DNA from: Oehlia diaphana
Lineage: Eukaryota > Glomeromycota > Glomeromycetes > Glomerales > Glomeraceae
Length of the DNA: 14,540 bases
Direction: 5' to 3'
Assembly (NCBI GenBank): GCA_003833135.1
Contig: QZLH01000312.1
Coordinates: 40,764 to 55,303, forward strand
Made by a program: the position numbers and the translations under genes. Shown here one piece after another: positions 1 through 8,241 of the stretch; the first letter of the stretch is position 1, and the number at the start of each line of letters is the position of its first letter. Under the pieces are notes generated by a model. That model worked only from the letters and a program-made list of their open reading frames with translations. It searched no databases and was not told the origin of the DNA.

Positions 1-137
1 ATCATTTAATCACATGATTTAAATTCTGCATTTTGATTGGCTAATTATAAATAACGGTTAATTAACCATTTTAAATCAATCATAACTAACAAAATTAACG
101 GTTAATTAACCGTGGTTAATTAACCCCCATCCCTAGT
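1..137. mobile_element. possible terminus of a hAT-like DNA transposon
   Basis: Three copies of the 12-bp palindrome GGTTAATTAACC occur at 56-67, 100-111 and 114-125, and the middle one extends to a 16-bp palindrome at 98-113. Read on the minus strand from about 137 the sequence begins TAGGGATGGGGG and then enters these palindromes. That resembles the short terminal inverted repeats and subterminal palindromes of hAT-family elements. The body would lie to the left, outside the window, so neither the other end, a transposase nor an 8-bp target duplication can be seen. It could also be a MITE or an unrelated palindromic cluster. Confidence 0.35.
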
Positions 138-552
138 TATATCACACTGTGATTTGCATAATTTGCAAGTCTCTTACTTTTCATATGTCTATCAAAAAAT
201 ATTACACGTCCACATTGTTTCATAGATAGTAATTTATTTTTTCCGAAGTTATCAGGTCCAATGACAGTAACACAAGATAGTAGAAAGAACAAAATATAGT
301 AATTTCTTAGGCCGAGATAACATGTTTAAATGAAGAAATTCGGTCTAAACAACTTATATTACATGGTTAATGATCAATACATATTAAATAGATATAAACG
401 CAAAAAGGACATAGGCTATGCCTACGAAGTAAATTTTATTATTTATTGGCAAGAAATAGAATAACTAATAAAACGAAAATAAATGAGTAGCAGGTTGTTT
501 CAAGGGAGGAATCACTCGAGCCCTAACCCATAAAATGAGAGTTCCTTCCCCG
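138..552. other. intergenic, little structure
   Basis: No convincing coding frame on either strand. It holds an imperfect 9-bp stem (TTAGGCCGA near 308 with TCGGTCTAA near 346) and one double-hairpin element at 411-431, listed separately. The rest is AT-rich without recognisable features. Confidence 0.5.
411..431 (+). repeat. double-hairpin element, copy 1
   Basis: Stem AGGC-TAT-GCCT at 413-423 is followed directly by TAC-GAA-GTA at 423-431. The two stems share a base, and the second is closed over GAA. It is the same architecture as the copies at 5567-5587 and 5884-5905, with a different first loop. Confidence 0.6.
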
Positions 553-873
553 TTACTCATTATTTCGTACCCATACATTAATCTTATCTAACGTTTTACT
601 ATGAGAGTTGTTCGTTTTATAAAAATTCTTTATGGTCTGTGCGCAAATATTTCCTTTACCATAATCATTTATTTCAACGGCTATTTTATTACACGCTTCA
701 TCCAATGTTAAATTTTTTTCAGTCATGATCCCGCCAATAATCTGTTTAAAACGAGTCCAAATATCATATGAAACACTCTCAGATGATATATTGGACGAAG
801 AATTATCAGATGAAATAATCGATTCCGTTTCATTTTGTTTTTTGGCAGTCTCAGACTCTATGAACCCAGGTTC
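553..873 (-). pseudogene. relic or 3' exon encoding a possible helix-turn-helix C-terminus
   Basis: On the minus strand 106 codons are open from just after a TAG at 874-876 to a TAA at 553-555. The product looks coding: a Ser/Asn-rich linker, then roughly 70 residues with the pattern W-T-R-F ... T-I-x-N-F-Y ... T-L-D-K-I-N-V-W-V before the stop. The same pattern (R-F ... T-L-Q-K-F-C ... I-K-A-W-V) forms the C-terminus of CRN gene C at 8242-8552, so the two are probably homologous. It may be a compact DNA-binding HTH, but that fold call is inference. There is no ATG at its start: the frame is cut upstream by a TAG in the loop of a 6-bp hairpin (868-882). A short ATG-started segment at 918-986 (22 codons, helix-like, another frame) might be an upstream piece. 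I take it as a broken gene or an exon whose upstream part I cannot join. Confidence 0.5.
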
Positions 874-882
874 CTAGAACCT
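847..882. repeat. paired hairpins cutting the HTH relic
   Basis: AGTC-TCA-GACT (847-857) and AGGTTC-CTA-GAACCT (868-882) are perfect stems. The first matches the second stem of the elements at 2065-2086 and 9942-9963. On the minus strand the loop of the second stem reads TAG and stops the open frame at 553-873. Confidence 0.5.
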
Positions 883-902
883 CCTTATTTAACAAGCGTG
901 GT

Positions 903-920
903 TGAGCGGTAAGACGCTCA
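903..920 (+). repeat. GAGCG hairpin repeat, copy 1
   Basis: Perfect 6-bp stem TGAGCG/CGCTCA over a GTAAGA loop, inside the string TGGTTGAGCGG, which fits the RNA polymerase III A-box consensus TRGYNNANNNG. Related copies are at 1294-1307, 11236-11245 (one arm), 11474-11491 and 14507-14524. Confidence 0.55.
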
Positions 921-1084
921 TTCATAGAGATCATTAACGATTTGCTCGATGTTATTAATTCTATTGAGAATGCTTTGCGCCTCCATGGCAAAATTTCAAT
1001 ACGTGCATTGATCGATGCGATTCCGCAGTATAATGGTTGTGGATCTCCGCATTATTAATTTCAGTGTTACATGAATCAGAGATT

Positions 1085-1125
1085 TTTGGGTGAAACCCAC
1101 GAAGTGGCTTTAGCCTTTCTTCGAA
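1085..1125 (+). repeat. 41-bp inverted repeat, left copy (triple hairpin)
   Basis: All 41 bases are the reverse complement of 2005-2045. Inside are three overlapping perfect stems: GGGT-GAA-ACCC, CCAC-GAA-GTGG and GGCT-TT-AGCC, spanning 1088-1115. The end TTCGAA is itself palindromic. Confidence 0.85.
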
Positions 1126-2004
1126 TGTTTGACAGTATATATAATAATGGCGATCCCAATAAGTATACTGATTTTCTCGATAAAAAAAGATGAGGTAACC
1201 GCCCTAGATTCCATCTAGAACTGGAGAGATTAGTAACAAAGTTACTAAAGAATATTGTCAACTATAACAATTAATTATACGTTATGAATAATAAGCGGCA
1301 AGACGCTCAGATTAAGGACATCTGCAATGAAAATCGATTCAGTTAATGTATTTCCTGTAAATGATTCCTAGTCAAACTCGAACAAACCTTAAATAAAAAT
1401 AGACACAGATAATGAGGTTATTTGTGGAGTAACAGATCAAGATTAATCAAGATCAATATTTGAAATTTAAAATTTATTAACAGTTTTATGCGGAGCGATT
1501 TTAAATGATCAAGCAACGATTTATTTTAGTAAAACTGGGCAAAGCCTACATTTTATATTTTTTCTTACGTAGAATGAGCTAACCAGGTTTAAAATATGAT
1601 ATCAGACGAAGACAGGCCAAAGGGCTAATGTACGTTAAAGAGAAGACAATAAAGACGATCAAGACAATAGATTATTAATAAACACTCAAAGATGAGCGCA
1701 GCACACAATTATTTTATTATCACAACCCTAACAATCAAAGAAATATGATATCATCATAGTAAACGCAACCCCCCTGATCATCTTTGCAAATCTCGCCATT
1801 GCTAGGACAAAATAGACAGGTACGGAGTACCAATATTAAACCTCCGGTCGATCAGTAAAGCTGCTAAAACGTAATAGTCAACTACGAAGCTCCATTAATC
1901 TCCGAACGTACATCATTCCTACATTAAACACTAACTGATCGCTGATGACAAATAGTTATTTAAAAAAACTCGTTAGTGTGTCTTTAGTTAGTCAGTTTCA
2001 CCAT
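1126..2004. other. intergenic between the two 41-bp inverted copies
   Basis: No coding frame that I trust. Positions 1204-1218 (GCCCTAGATTCCATC) and about 1215-1226 (TAGAACTGGAG) match two separated parts of the repeat at 14375-14540, as if an internally deleted copy were present. Another GAGCG-type hairpin lies at 1294-1307. The remainder is unremarkable AT-rich sequence. Confidence 0.45.
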
Positions 2005-2045
2005 TTCGAAGAAAGGCTAAAGCCACTTCGTGGGTTTCACCCAAA
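2005..2045 (-). repeat. 41-bp inverted repeat, right copy
   Basis: Exact reverse complement of 1085-1125 with the same three stems. The lack of any difference over 41 bp in an otherwise diverged region points to a recent copy or gene conversion. Confidence 0.85.
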
Positions 2046-2064
2046 TATACCGCTTATTTTCTGT

Positions 2065-2086
2065 GCCCTTTGGGCAGTCTCCGACT
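2065..2086 (+). repeat. double-hairpin element, AGTC type
   Basis: GCCC-TTT-GGGC followed immediately by AGTC-TCC-GACT. The copy at 9942-9963 has GCTC-TTT-GAGC in the first stem, a paired C:G to T:A change that keeps the helix. A decayed relative is at 2124-2145. Confidence 0.7.
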
Positions 2087-2151
2087 GATATGACAAATGC
2101 ATGATCGGGAAAAAAAATCACGGGCTCTTCGAACAGTCTCCGTCTCCACGA

Positions 2152-2303
2152 AATGATTTTGGAGAACATGTTCGCTGTAATTTTTTATTAATATACAAAA
2201 GATAAATACAAAGTTCGGGTCTTGCCCGTAATACATGATGAAAATAAATACAAAGGTTCGGGACTTTGCCCTTGATACACGATTTGGGAGAACATTGTTC
2301 GCT
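2152..2303. repeat. short-unit degenerate tandem repeat downstream of CRN gene A
   Basis: ATAAATACAAAG with a following GGG...CCC stem occurs near 2204 and near 2244. ATTTTGGAGAAC...TTCGCTG near 2155 recurs near 2281. Each unit carries a small palindrome (GAACATGTTC, or GAAC-ATT-GTTC in the later one). It lies just past the stop of gene A on the minus strand. No coding is inferred. Confidence 0.6.
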
Positions 2304-2321
2304 GAAATCTCTATCCTAAGA

Positions 2322-3832
2322 CTATACTACAGTATCTGAGCTGTGCTCACGAAGTGATTTTTCTTTAAGGTTACCCGATGACCTAGGCTTTTTTATTGCC
2401 CTCTCCTCACTTAGAGAAGCTGAATCCGGTTTCTGTACCTCCTCCAATAACCATGCAATATGTCCGAGAACTCTTTCAACATTACCTCCCATGTTTTCAC
2501 TATCATATACAACAGTTACAGGCTTCGATAGTTTGAATCTTAACCTGTCCTGGTCATCGAGCGAACATTCCATAAAATACCATTCTTTTGCATCTGTGAT
2601 GATCCCAAAAGTCTTACCCGTAAACACACTTTCCTCCTCCATCTCGTTTGCCTTACGTTTGCGGTTTGATAATGCGGACTCGAGCTGTACGGCATTCTGA
2701 GCAATGCCCTTGAAAATATCTTCGTCCTTAACTTCTGTCACACCAACGGTTTTTGCAGTTTGAAGTAAGTCTATTGCGAAATCAACTGGTCCGTGACCAT
2801 TGGGTCCTGTGATGTTTTTTTCTGGTCGAAGCTCGAACTTTCCCTCGTATAGATTTATCCCGGCAACAAGGTAAGAACAAACATATTGCGATTTTGATGC
2901 TTCATTTCCACTGATTGGAATAGCCTTGAGACGGGCGTTCAGCTCCGCAGTAAGATGTTTAAGTATTGCCTTGGAAGAATCCTCTTTCAGTTCTTTATAC
3001 TCACAAGTGAAAGGCGGGAACACTGATAATGAGGGATCGTCTGACTCACCAAGACCATAAAGCTGACACACCTTCGGGAACGACCAATCTGAAAATGGTT
3101 TTGATGGCGTCTCAATGAACACGGTGAACTTGAGATTGTTCTTCGATACGAATATGTGGAGCATCTCACGAAGGCCCTGATCATTTCGAGGAGAGAATTT
3201 TCCACTGTCATTTAACATGCTAAGTTCCGCTCCATCATTCTCGAGTGCTGGTGTCTTGTGCACTCCACTTATGTGTTCTTTGAGGCCATCGAGGGTTGCG
3301 TGTTCGATATTCACGGTCCACTTGAAGCTCTTCGTTCGTTTCGGACTCACGACAACATCGAACGCTGTAATACAATAACAGGTTAGTCTCATGACCTGAA
3401 GATTTCCGTAACGGGCCCACTGAAAAAATACGTACCATGGACAGACTTGTTGAGTAATGCCCGTAATGTGGTGAGTTCGTCAAGTAGTTCCTGCTCACGA
3501 CTTGAAGTGGCAGTTGATTGGGGTGGTTCAACTAAGACGTGAATATGCTTCTTGGGAGGCTTCTCGGACCAGTAGTCTCCAATTTCGTTTATTGCCGACA
3601 GCTCGTTATTGTCATTGAGTGTGAGATTCTTCAATGGATCGTCAAGGTGATCGCCACCAATTTCTACCTTCCATAGCCTGAGTTCGTCAGCCTCTACACC
3701 ATGAAAAGTTTTATGTTTTTTCGCTTTTATAGCCTCCTTGAGGTGGCTGACAGCCTTTCCACTATCAATATCAACTGCAAAAGCATTGGCGGTAGTATTT
3801 CCTTTGACAAGACAAAATAACGTGATAGACAT
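2322..3832 (-). CDS. Crinkler (CRN)-type protein A with PD-(D/E)xK nuclease-like C-terminus
   Basis: Two exons (3436-3832 and 2322-3364) joined across a 71-bp phase-1 intron give 479 residues. Residues 1-104 are a CRN header: the start reads MSITLFCLVKG, like the LxLFLAK region; LRLWKV is at 51-56; and the HVLVEPP block is near 98-104, matching the HVLV-x-P motif that ends headers in oomycete and fungal CRNs. Residues about 107-128 are helical. A middle region of about 140 residues follows. Then comes a restriction-endonuclease-fold core: Asp327 in GPVDFAID, Glu343-x-Lys345 in GVTEVKD, and glutamines 355 and 359. NRKRK (366-370) and KKPR (457-460) could be nuclear signals. Family knowledge suggests a host-nucleus effector or a selfish nuclease-like protein. 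No classical signal peptide is visible. The last codons overlap a double-hairpin element (2338-2357), so the C-terminal tail may be acquired. The catalytic residues look intact; activity is inferred. Confidence 0.88.
3365..3435 (-). other. intron of CRN gene A
   Basis: Donor GTACGT and acceptor TATTACAG, 71 bp, phase 1. It joins the header exon (ending ...NKSVH) in frame to the exon beginning AFDVVV. Reading on without splicing stops after 15 codons. Confidence 0.85.
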
Positions 3833-3839
3833 AACTACT

Positions 3840-3845
3840 TTTATA
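3840..3845 (-). promoter_or_regulatory. TATAAA just upstream of CRN gene A
   Basis: TATAAAA begins only 13 bases before the ATG. That is closer than a usual TATA-to-TSS distance, so either the box is not the working promoter or the leader is extremely short. The sequence differs from the promoter shared by genes B, C and the SAM gene. Confidence 0.3.
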
Positions 3846-4239
3846 GTAACTTTTGTTAAATTTTATTGGTGGAAATTGACGTATGTGAGGACAAGAGTAA
3901 AAAAAAATTATTTGGGAAAAAAATACCAAGTGGTACTATATGTGAGAAATTCAGTCGTTGCACAGACCCTGTAGTATGACGCATTTTTTGTCGCACAGGA
4001 GTACATGCATGTGGTGCGAAGCCTCGAAGGGGTAGCTCAGCAAAAATTCCGAGCTGTTGATCGTTGCTCCGGACTACAGTAACACAATGTAGTGAGATAA
4101 ATTCATCTGAACTACCTCGGCCTACGGTGATCACAGCGTGATTCCGTGTTTAAATCAAGAAATAATTAATCGAAAATTTATTATTTATAAGGTTTCCGAA
4201 GCAACTACTATACAGTTTCACATCACAAAATCTGTAACA
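3846..4239. other. intergenic between CRN gene A and the SAM gene
   Basis: No coding frame that I trust. The stretch 4036-4090 is similar to 5250-5294, upstream of the SAM gene (CAGCAAAAA, CCGAGCTGTTGATCG and AGTAACACAATG are shared), with about 14 extra bases here. These may be related upstream regions of two neighbouring genes. Confidence 0.5.
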
Positions 4240-5085
4240 CTATTTACTCTTCGTATTTCTTTCTTCATACTTCTTTCTCAACTCAAAAAGCGAAGTCCCC
4301 ACAAAAAAGTATGGAAAGGGGTTGTTGTTAGGTTTTAACTTGTTATTATCATTGAAACGACGATCATTATTAATGTCATCGACAACCGTCTTTTCAAGTT
4401 GAGTTAAAGATTTTGATAAAGATTCTTGAGAATCGTCAGGGAGCGAAGTAATAATTTGATTGTTTTCATTGACGTTTACAATTTTACGTACGAAACTAAC
4501 TGTGCCATGAGTATTGGAATTTCTACAATATAGCAATAGATCACCTTGCTTGATATATCCTTCATTGAATAACTGATATAGAAATACATCTTTGGATGCA
4601 TTAACATTTCGAGATGCATCAATTTCTGTTTCCAAAATTGAAAGTTACTGATTTGTTCCGAATGTGCGCTTGAAAAATAAAAAAAGATACCTGGAGTCTT
4701 TTTTGTCTTATCTAGGGATAAGGATTCTAATTGTTCTTCTACTTCCTTATCTTTAAACAAATAAAATTGTCATATTAACCCGCATTCTTCCATGATAAGG
4801 AATATTTCATAAATTCTTACCTCGTTTATCATTGAGCTCTTTAACTAATTCCATGATTGCGACTGCATGCGTGAATTTAATTTTGAACTCCTCCGAAACA
4901 AGAATTCCTGCGGTCAACTGAAAGAGACATTTTCCATTAACTCTTCCACCTTTGATAGCTTTGATATCATCTTCATCAAAGCCATCCATTTTAAATGTCA
5001 GATATGTTTCAACATCATCTACACTCCACTTTGCGACATCTTTAGGAAGTTCGTCAGCCATCTTTTCGTACCTGTTAAAACCCAT
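4240..5085 (-). CDS. SAM-domain protein, three exons
   Basis: Exons 4821-5085, 4691-4750 and 4240-4625 join through two phase-1 introns to give 236 residues. Residues about 16-85 are a sterile alpha motif: KDVAKWSVDDVETYLTF at the first helix, a G-x-V-x-G-x-x-L-F-x-L centre and a closing ILVSEEFKIKFTHAVAIMEL helix. SAM domains are protein- or RNA-binding oligomerisation modules. After an acidic linker (exon 2), exon 3 holds LFNEGYIKQGDLLLYCR followed by a hydrophobic alternating stretch, which weakly recalls a RAMA domain; I am unsure of this. The end is basic and Asn-rich. I start at the ATG at 5085, which aligns with the ATGGGT start of genes B and C; the in-frame ATG at 5061 is the alternative and would give 228 residues. 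The role is unknown. Confidence 0.8.
4626..4690 (-). other. intron 2 of the SAM gene
   Basis: GTATCT to GGAAACAG, 65 bp, phase 1. It joins KKTP to EIDASRNV in frame; the unspliced frame instead runs into low-complexity hydrophobic sequence. Confidence 0.75.
4751..4820 (-). other. intron 1 of the SAM gene
   Basis: GTAAGA to TTTAAAG, 70 bp, phase 1. It joins the end of the SAM domain (LNDKR) to an acidic linker (DKEVEEQLESL). Confidence 0.75.
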
Positions 5086-5145
5086 TATAATGAAAGCTAT
5101 GAATTTATAATTCAATTTTTCTCACCCTTTCCCACACACAAAAGA
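5083..5145 (-). promoter_or_regulatory. TATA promoter of the SAM gene, homologous to that of CRN genes B and C
   Basis: TATAAA lies at 5104-5109 within TTGAATTATAAAT. It is preceded by GGGAAAGGGTGA and followed by CATAGCTTTCATTA and the ATGGGT start. The same blocks in the same order stand before gene C (9061-9120), and the proximal part before gene B. Confidence 0.6.
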
Positions 5146-5505
5146 CCAGTAGGGAAACAATCATCGTCAACGGCTGATCAGGAAGAATTATATCCCTTCC
5201 GGCATGATGATATTAAATATAGAAATTTTTTGTGGCATGATTTTCTGAGGGTTCAGCAAAAAATCCGAGCTGTTGATCGGAGTAACACAATGGATGTGTT
5301 TATCAATAAACTGTTACTATTATATACTAGTGATAAGCTCACACTCTGAGCAAATGTTTACTTCATAGCTCCGCTAGAGTATCACGTGTCCTCTCCAACT
5401 AATAATCGTCACGTATTGTGTATCACATAAGAGTATCGATATTAATATGGAACGTTTATCGTGCAGATTTATTAAAAAGATGTGTTAAGAGCTGTCACCG
5501 ATTAG
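5146..5505. other. intergenic upstream of the SAM gene
   Basis: Contains 5250-5294, related to 4036-4090. On the plus strand a short frame at about 5448-5537 reads WNVYRADLLKRCVKSCHRLEGYHL. It looks slightly protein-like but is brief and unsupported. Confidence 0.35.
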
Positions 5506-5691
5506 AGGGGTACCATTTACATTGGCAAACAAAAGCATAAAAACCCATGTAAGATATGTGGTAAACCTACTTCGTAGGCTCTGCCTATATCTTTTACCAG
5601 TCTATGTTCACAACAAGCCGGTCGTGTCTATAAGGTACGGCAAAAATATACATATGCTTTATTAAACCATGACTTTTACACTATAACATAA
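5506..5691 (+). pseudogene. possible relic of a cysteine-containing coding segment
   Basis: On the plus strand the frame reads through PCKICGKP, meets a TAG at 5575-5577 inside a double-hairpin element, and continues open (SLCSQQAGRVYK) to a TAA at 5689. The C-x2-C and a later Cys recall a small zinc-binding unit. Evidence is thin: no start codon, no recognised family and a neighbouring frame that also looks partly coding. Confidence 0.2.
5567..5587 (-). repeat. double-hairpin element, AGGC type
   Basis: On the minus strand AGGC-AGA-GCCT overlaps CTAC-GAA-GTAG. The core is identical to the copy at 5884-5905, which lies in the opposite orientation about 300 bp away. Confidence 0.75.
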
Positions 5692-5726
5692 AATGAGCTA
5701 CTCAATATTTTCATTATTAACCTTAA

Positions 5727-5894
5727 CTAGTGAACGAATTGATCCAAGAGTTTTCCATTACGTACAAGTTTGATGTTGTCAGTGGAATGATTAAATTTAA
5801 TTTTATCTATATTAAGATCAATGTTGGCACGCTCCTTGTACTTAGTTAATAACCACTTTTCAGGTGTCTTCCAATCTGAAATTATAGGCAGAGC
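5727..5894 (-). pseudogene. in-frame tail of CRN gene B beyond its premature stop
   Basis: After the TAG at 5895-5897 the same frame stays open for 55 codons to a TAG at 5727-5729 and reads like protein (SDWKTPEKWLLTKYKERA ... IKLVRNGKLLDQF). The interrupting bases belong to a 20-bp hairpin element, so the tail was probably once continuous with gene B. Stop read-through or a truncated but working gene cannot be excluded. Confidence 0.6.
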
Positions 5895-5905
5895 CTACGA
5901 AGTAG
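5884..5905 (+). repeat. double-hairpin element inside CRN gene B
   Basis: AGGC-AGA-GCCT at 5886-5896 overlaps CTAC-GAA-GTAG at 5895-5905. On the minus strand it contributes the TAG that ends gene B (5895-5897). The core matches 5567-5587 exactly. Confidence 0.75.
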
Positions 5906-6765
5906 TTTTTTCATTTTCGTCGTCAATGAGAGCAACTGATAGAGTAGATGTCCTAAGCGATTTATCCATATTAATAATTTTACATCCTATGTTAACCTGT
6001 ATACCACCATATTTTTTATCAATCCTCAACTCATCACCCAGAAAAATGATCTCGGCATCAATCATCTCATGAATATAACAACCACTTCTCTTATCTGAAA
6101 TGATAACAATTTCTGTTTTTATATCGTCGTTTTGTGACCTGTTATTTTTATCTGTTAACAAACAATTAATATTAATACTACAACGAAAAAGTCTCAAAGG
6201 CTTTCTATGGACGGAATTCCGTAAAAAACATACCTATATTTTCGATGTTACTGATATTTAGATCATAATTCTCTTCGTTTTCGCCTGTTGTACAGAATAA
6301 GAAATAAGATGTTAATATGTGAATAATGCAAACTATTCACTATGATGCACTCCTACCTGAATCTCCTGTCGTTAGAGCTTTAAGTTTTCTTAGGGTAGTC
6401 AAATATGGGGAATCAATGATAACATGAGTGCATTCATTAGGAGGCTGTTCTTCCCAATTATCACTTATTTCCCCTCGAAGAATCTTTATATCCCCTTTGT
6501 CATCATTTTTTAAAACAAGCGTTGAAAATTTTTTTTTATTATCATTAGGAATATTTACTTTCCAGAGATTCAAGTTATACACCTCAATATCAGTAAAAGT
6601 GTCGCCTTTTTTTTCTTTGAGTTTCGCAAAAACTCTATCTTCAAGTTTGTCGATAGTTTCACTGGTAAGAACTCTTATCTCAAATTTTTCCGAGTTCGCC
6701 TCAATGTCTCTAAAGAGGCGACAAGTAAGGGTAATTTCCTTCATTATCCTATAAATGTTACCCAT
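5895..6765 (-). CDS. CRN-header protein B, probably truncated
   Basis: Three exons (6357-6765, 6234-6284, 5895-6151) with phase-1 introns give 238 residues. Residues 1-120 are a CRN header closely related to gene C: MGNIYRIM start, LNLWKV at 65-70, a VLKND block and HVIIDSP at 114-120. The C-terminal part (exon 3) is about 85 residues of alternating hydrophobic strands (TEIVIISDKRSGCYIH ... IQVNIGCKIIN) that I do not recognise. I start at the ATG at 6765. Across codons 1-8, genes B and C differ at four synonymous third positions and one Ile/Leu, which argues that this stretch is translated. The frame ends at a TAG inside a hairpin element and continues in frame for 55 more codons, so the annotated end is probably a disruption. 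It is a tandem relative of gene C. Confidence 0.75.
6152..6233 (-). other. intron 2 of CRN gene B
   Basis: GTATGT to TTGTTAACAG, 82 bp, phase 1. The nearer acceptor at 6178-6179 would put a stop eight codons into the next exon, so the later one is chosen. Confidence 0.65.
6285..6356 (-). other. intron 1 of CRN gene B
   Basis: GTAGGA to TGTACAACAG, 72 bp, phase 1. It separates the CRN header from a 17-codon acidic exon. Confidence 0.7.
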
Positions 6766-6800
6766 GGTCAATAAAACAACGTATTTATATTCAGTTTCTA
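6766..6800 (-). promoter_or_regulatory. TATA promoter of CRN gene B
   Basis: TATAAA at 6784-6789 within CTGAATATAAATACGT, 24 bases before the ATG at 6765. The segment from GAAACTGAATATAAATACG to the ATG matches the gene C promoter. Confidence 0.55.
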
Positions 6801-7219
6801 TTATCGGAGTAACTCCTAATTTTTATTTTCCCCACTACCAATTAATATTCTGTCAATCATTGCGCCTCATGAGATGGAAAAACCGAAATCCTTTTAGGGA
6901 TTATCAATTACCCGGTTAACAAACTTCTCCTTTTTTAGCATGAGAAACTATTTAAAATTTACTTACTTCGCTTTCCAATACTTCGTTTCCAAAAAATTCA
7001 ATCAGAGATACTAAACGTCATAACTGAATAATAATAATAAAACTGTAGGATTGCTCGTCATTAGACATTGTACAGAAGTAGTGTTAACGTGTTAAGAAAT
7101 ATCTTGTACACAATATTTTCTCCATAATATAAATAGACGAATATGAATAGTAAAGGACTAGTTAAGTAGAGCAGAAACAAAATTACTTGCGAAGGGAGTG
7201 TCAAAAAAAAATTCGTACT
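6801..7219. other. intergenic upstream of CRN gene B
   Basis: AT-rich. It contains the small palindrome GGAGTTACTCC near 6806 and homopolymer runs. No coding frame or known element is seen. Confidence 0.4.
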
Positions 7220-7314
7220 CATATCCGCCGATCTGCAGAATGCATATTATATAAAAACCCATCTATCTAGTAGCGCCAAAATTATCACATGCATTCTGCA
7301 GATCGGCGGATATG
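7220..7314. repeat. 26-bp perfect inverted repeat with a 43-base spacer
   Basis: Arms 7220-7245 and 7289-7314 are exact reverse complements, about half G+C in an AT-rich surround, beginning CATATCCGCCGATCTGCAGA. Both arms end abruptly and no target duplication is visible beside them. It could be a tiny MITE, a cruciform or a hairpin-RNA gene. Confidence 0.9.
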
Positions 7315-7550
7315 TTTACCATTTTAATAGATTTCATCCTACGTGACACAACTGATACATGCACAATAAAATAAAGCAACTGTGAGCCTGTGACCTTGGG
7401 TCACGGTCTCGTTACATAACATTAGTTTTTCTGGTAACGATCCTCATCTGTCATACAAAAGAATAAAAATTATGTGCCTTTCATCAACGAATAAAATTCT
7501 CTTCAGTTACTATCACCCTTGATCATTTCCGTTGACCATAGTATAATTCG
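7315..7550. other. intergenic with a GTGACC hairpin
   Basis: A perfect stem GTGACC-TTG-GGTCAC lies near 7394-7408, flanked by GCAACTGTGA and CGGTCTC. An inverted relative with a CATA loop is at about 10600-10627. Confidence 0.5.
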
Positions 7551-7893
7551 AAAAAGCATATCTAAGAAAAGGCATAGGTATATTTTTCTTGATGAAGCAT
7601 GGCACTTAATTTCGACCACGATTATTATAACCATCTAAGTGAGATATATTTTGTTTCTGATACTGGGGGTGTAATGTTCCAAAACTTTTATATATCGCTT
7701 CGCAGTGTCCTTCAAGTCTAGTATTCGTGTCCCACAAGGATGAGGTGTTCGAAGAACATCGAGCAACGTTTTTTCTGTAGAATAACTGCTACACATGGTA
7801 GTATTACATTTTCCCCATAAATAGCATCTAATTATACGGAAACTACATGTGTTGTTGCATTTGTCTCGCATGATGAATAAGATTACCATTGAC
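7551..7893 (+). repeat. about 0.34-kb diverged direct repeat, copy 1
   Basis: Matches 9360-9691 over its full length with many substitutions and small indels. Shared anchors include TGGCACTTAATTTCGA, TATCGCTTCGCAGTGTCC, TAAATAGCATC and GATTACCATT. No conserved frame is seen, so it is probably noncoding. It lies upstream of CRN gene B, as the other copy lies upstream of gene C. Confidence 0.8.
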
Positions 7894-8241
7894 CATCAAC
7901 ACCTTGACCCAGGCTCATTGTTACAAAAATAGCATATCCTAACCATTATTACGAAATAGCACATCTAAAAAAACACAGCAGAAATGGCATATATCTTTCT
8001 GCGTGATAATGCGATCACACGATAAAATAGCGTAGTCGAATCGCATGAATTTTGACAGTACAGCATAACATCAATATGTTTTTTATTAACAAGCGTTACT
8101 AGTACACAGTAAAAATACTATATTGAGTTTTATTAATACATTGTTAAAACTCCATTATATGAAACACAAAAAACACATTATATAATAGCGTAGACAATTC
8201 ATTAACTATAATTTTCTTCAATAGCGTAGTAATTATTTAAA
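7894..8241. other. intergenic downstream of CRN gene C
   Basis: Contains several loose repeats of ATAGCATAT, ATAGCACATC and ATAGCGTAG, perhaps a decayed short-unit array. No coding frame is seen. Confidence 0.35.

Noticed and set aside
899..950. Possible tRNA gene
   Set aside because: Only an A-box/D-arm-like hairpin is present; no acceptor stem, anticodon arm or T arm can be drawn.
1076..1261. Minus-strand 61-codon frame
   Set aside because: It runs through the 41-bp repeat and hairpins, and its composition does not look like a protein.
2054..2236. Minus-strand 60-codon frame
   Set aside because: Built from hairpin and tandem repeat sequence; no protein character beyond that.
4867..5349. 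Plus-strand 160-codon frame
   Set aside because: Antisense to the SAM-domain exon and its promoter; the minus-strand reading has a recognised domain and introns.
5895..5897. Idea that the TAG of gene B is removed by a tiny intron (GTAGGC to ATTTCAG)
   Set aside because: It would be 23 bp and would not restore the frame.
7635..7889. Minus-strand 84-codon frame in the direct repeat
   Set aside because: The partner repeat at 9360-9691 carries indels that break the frame, so there is no sign of coding constraint.
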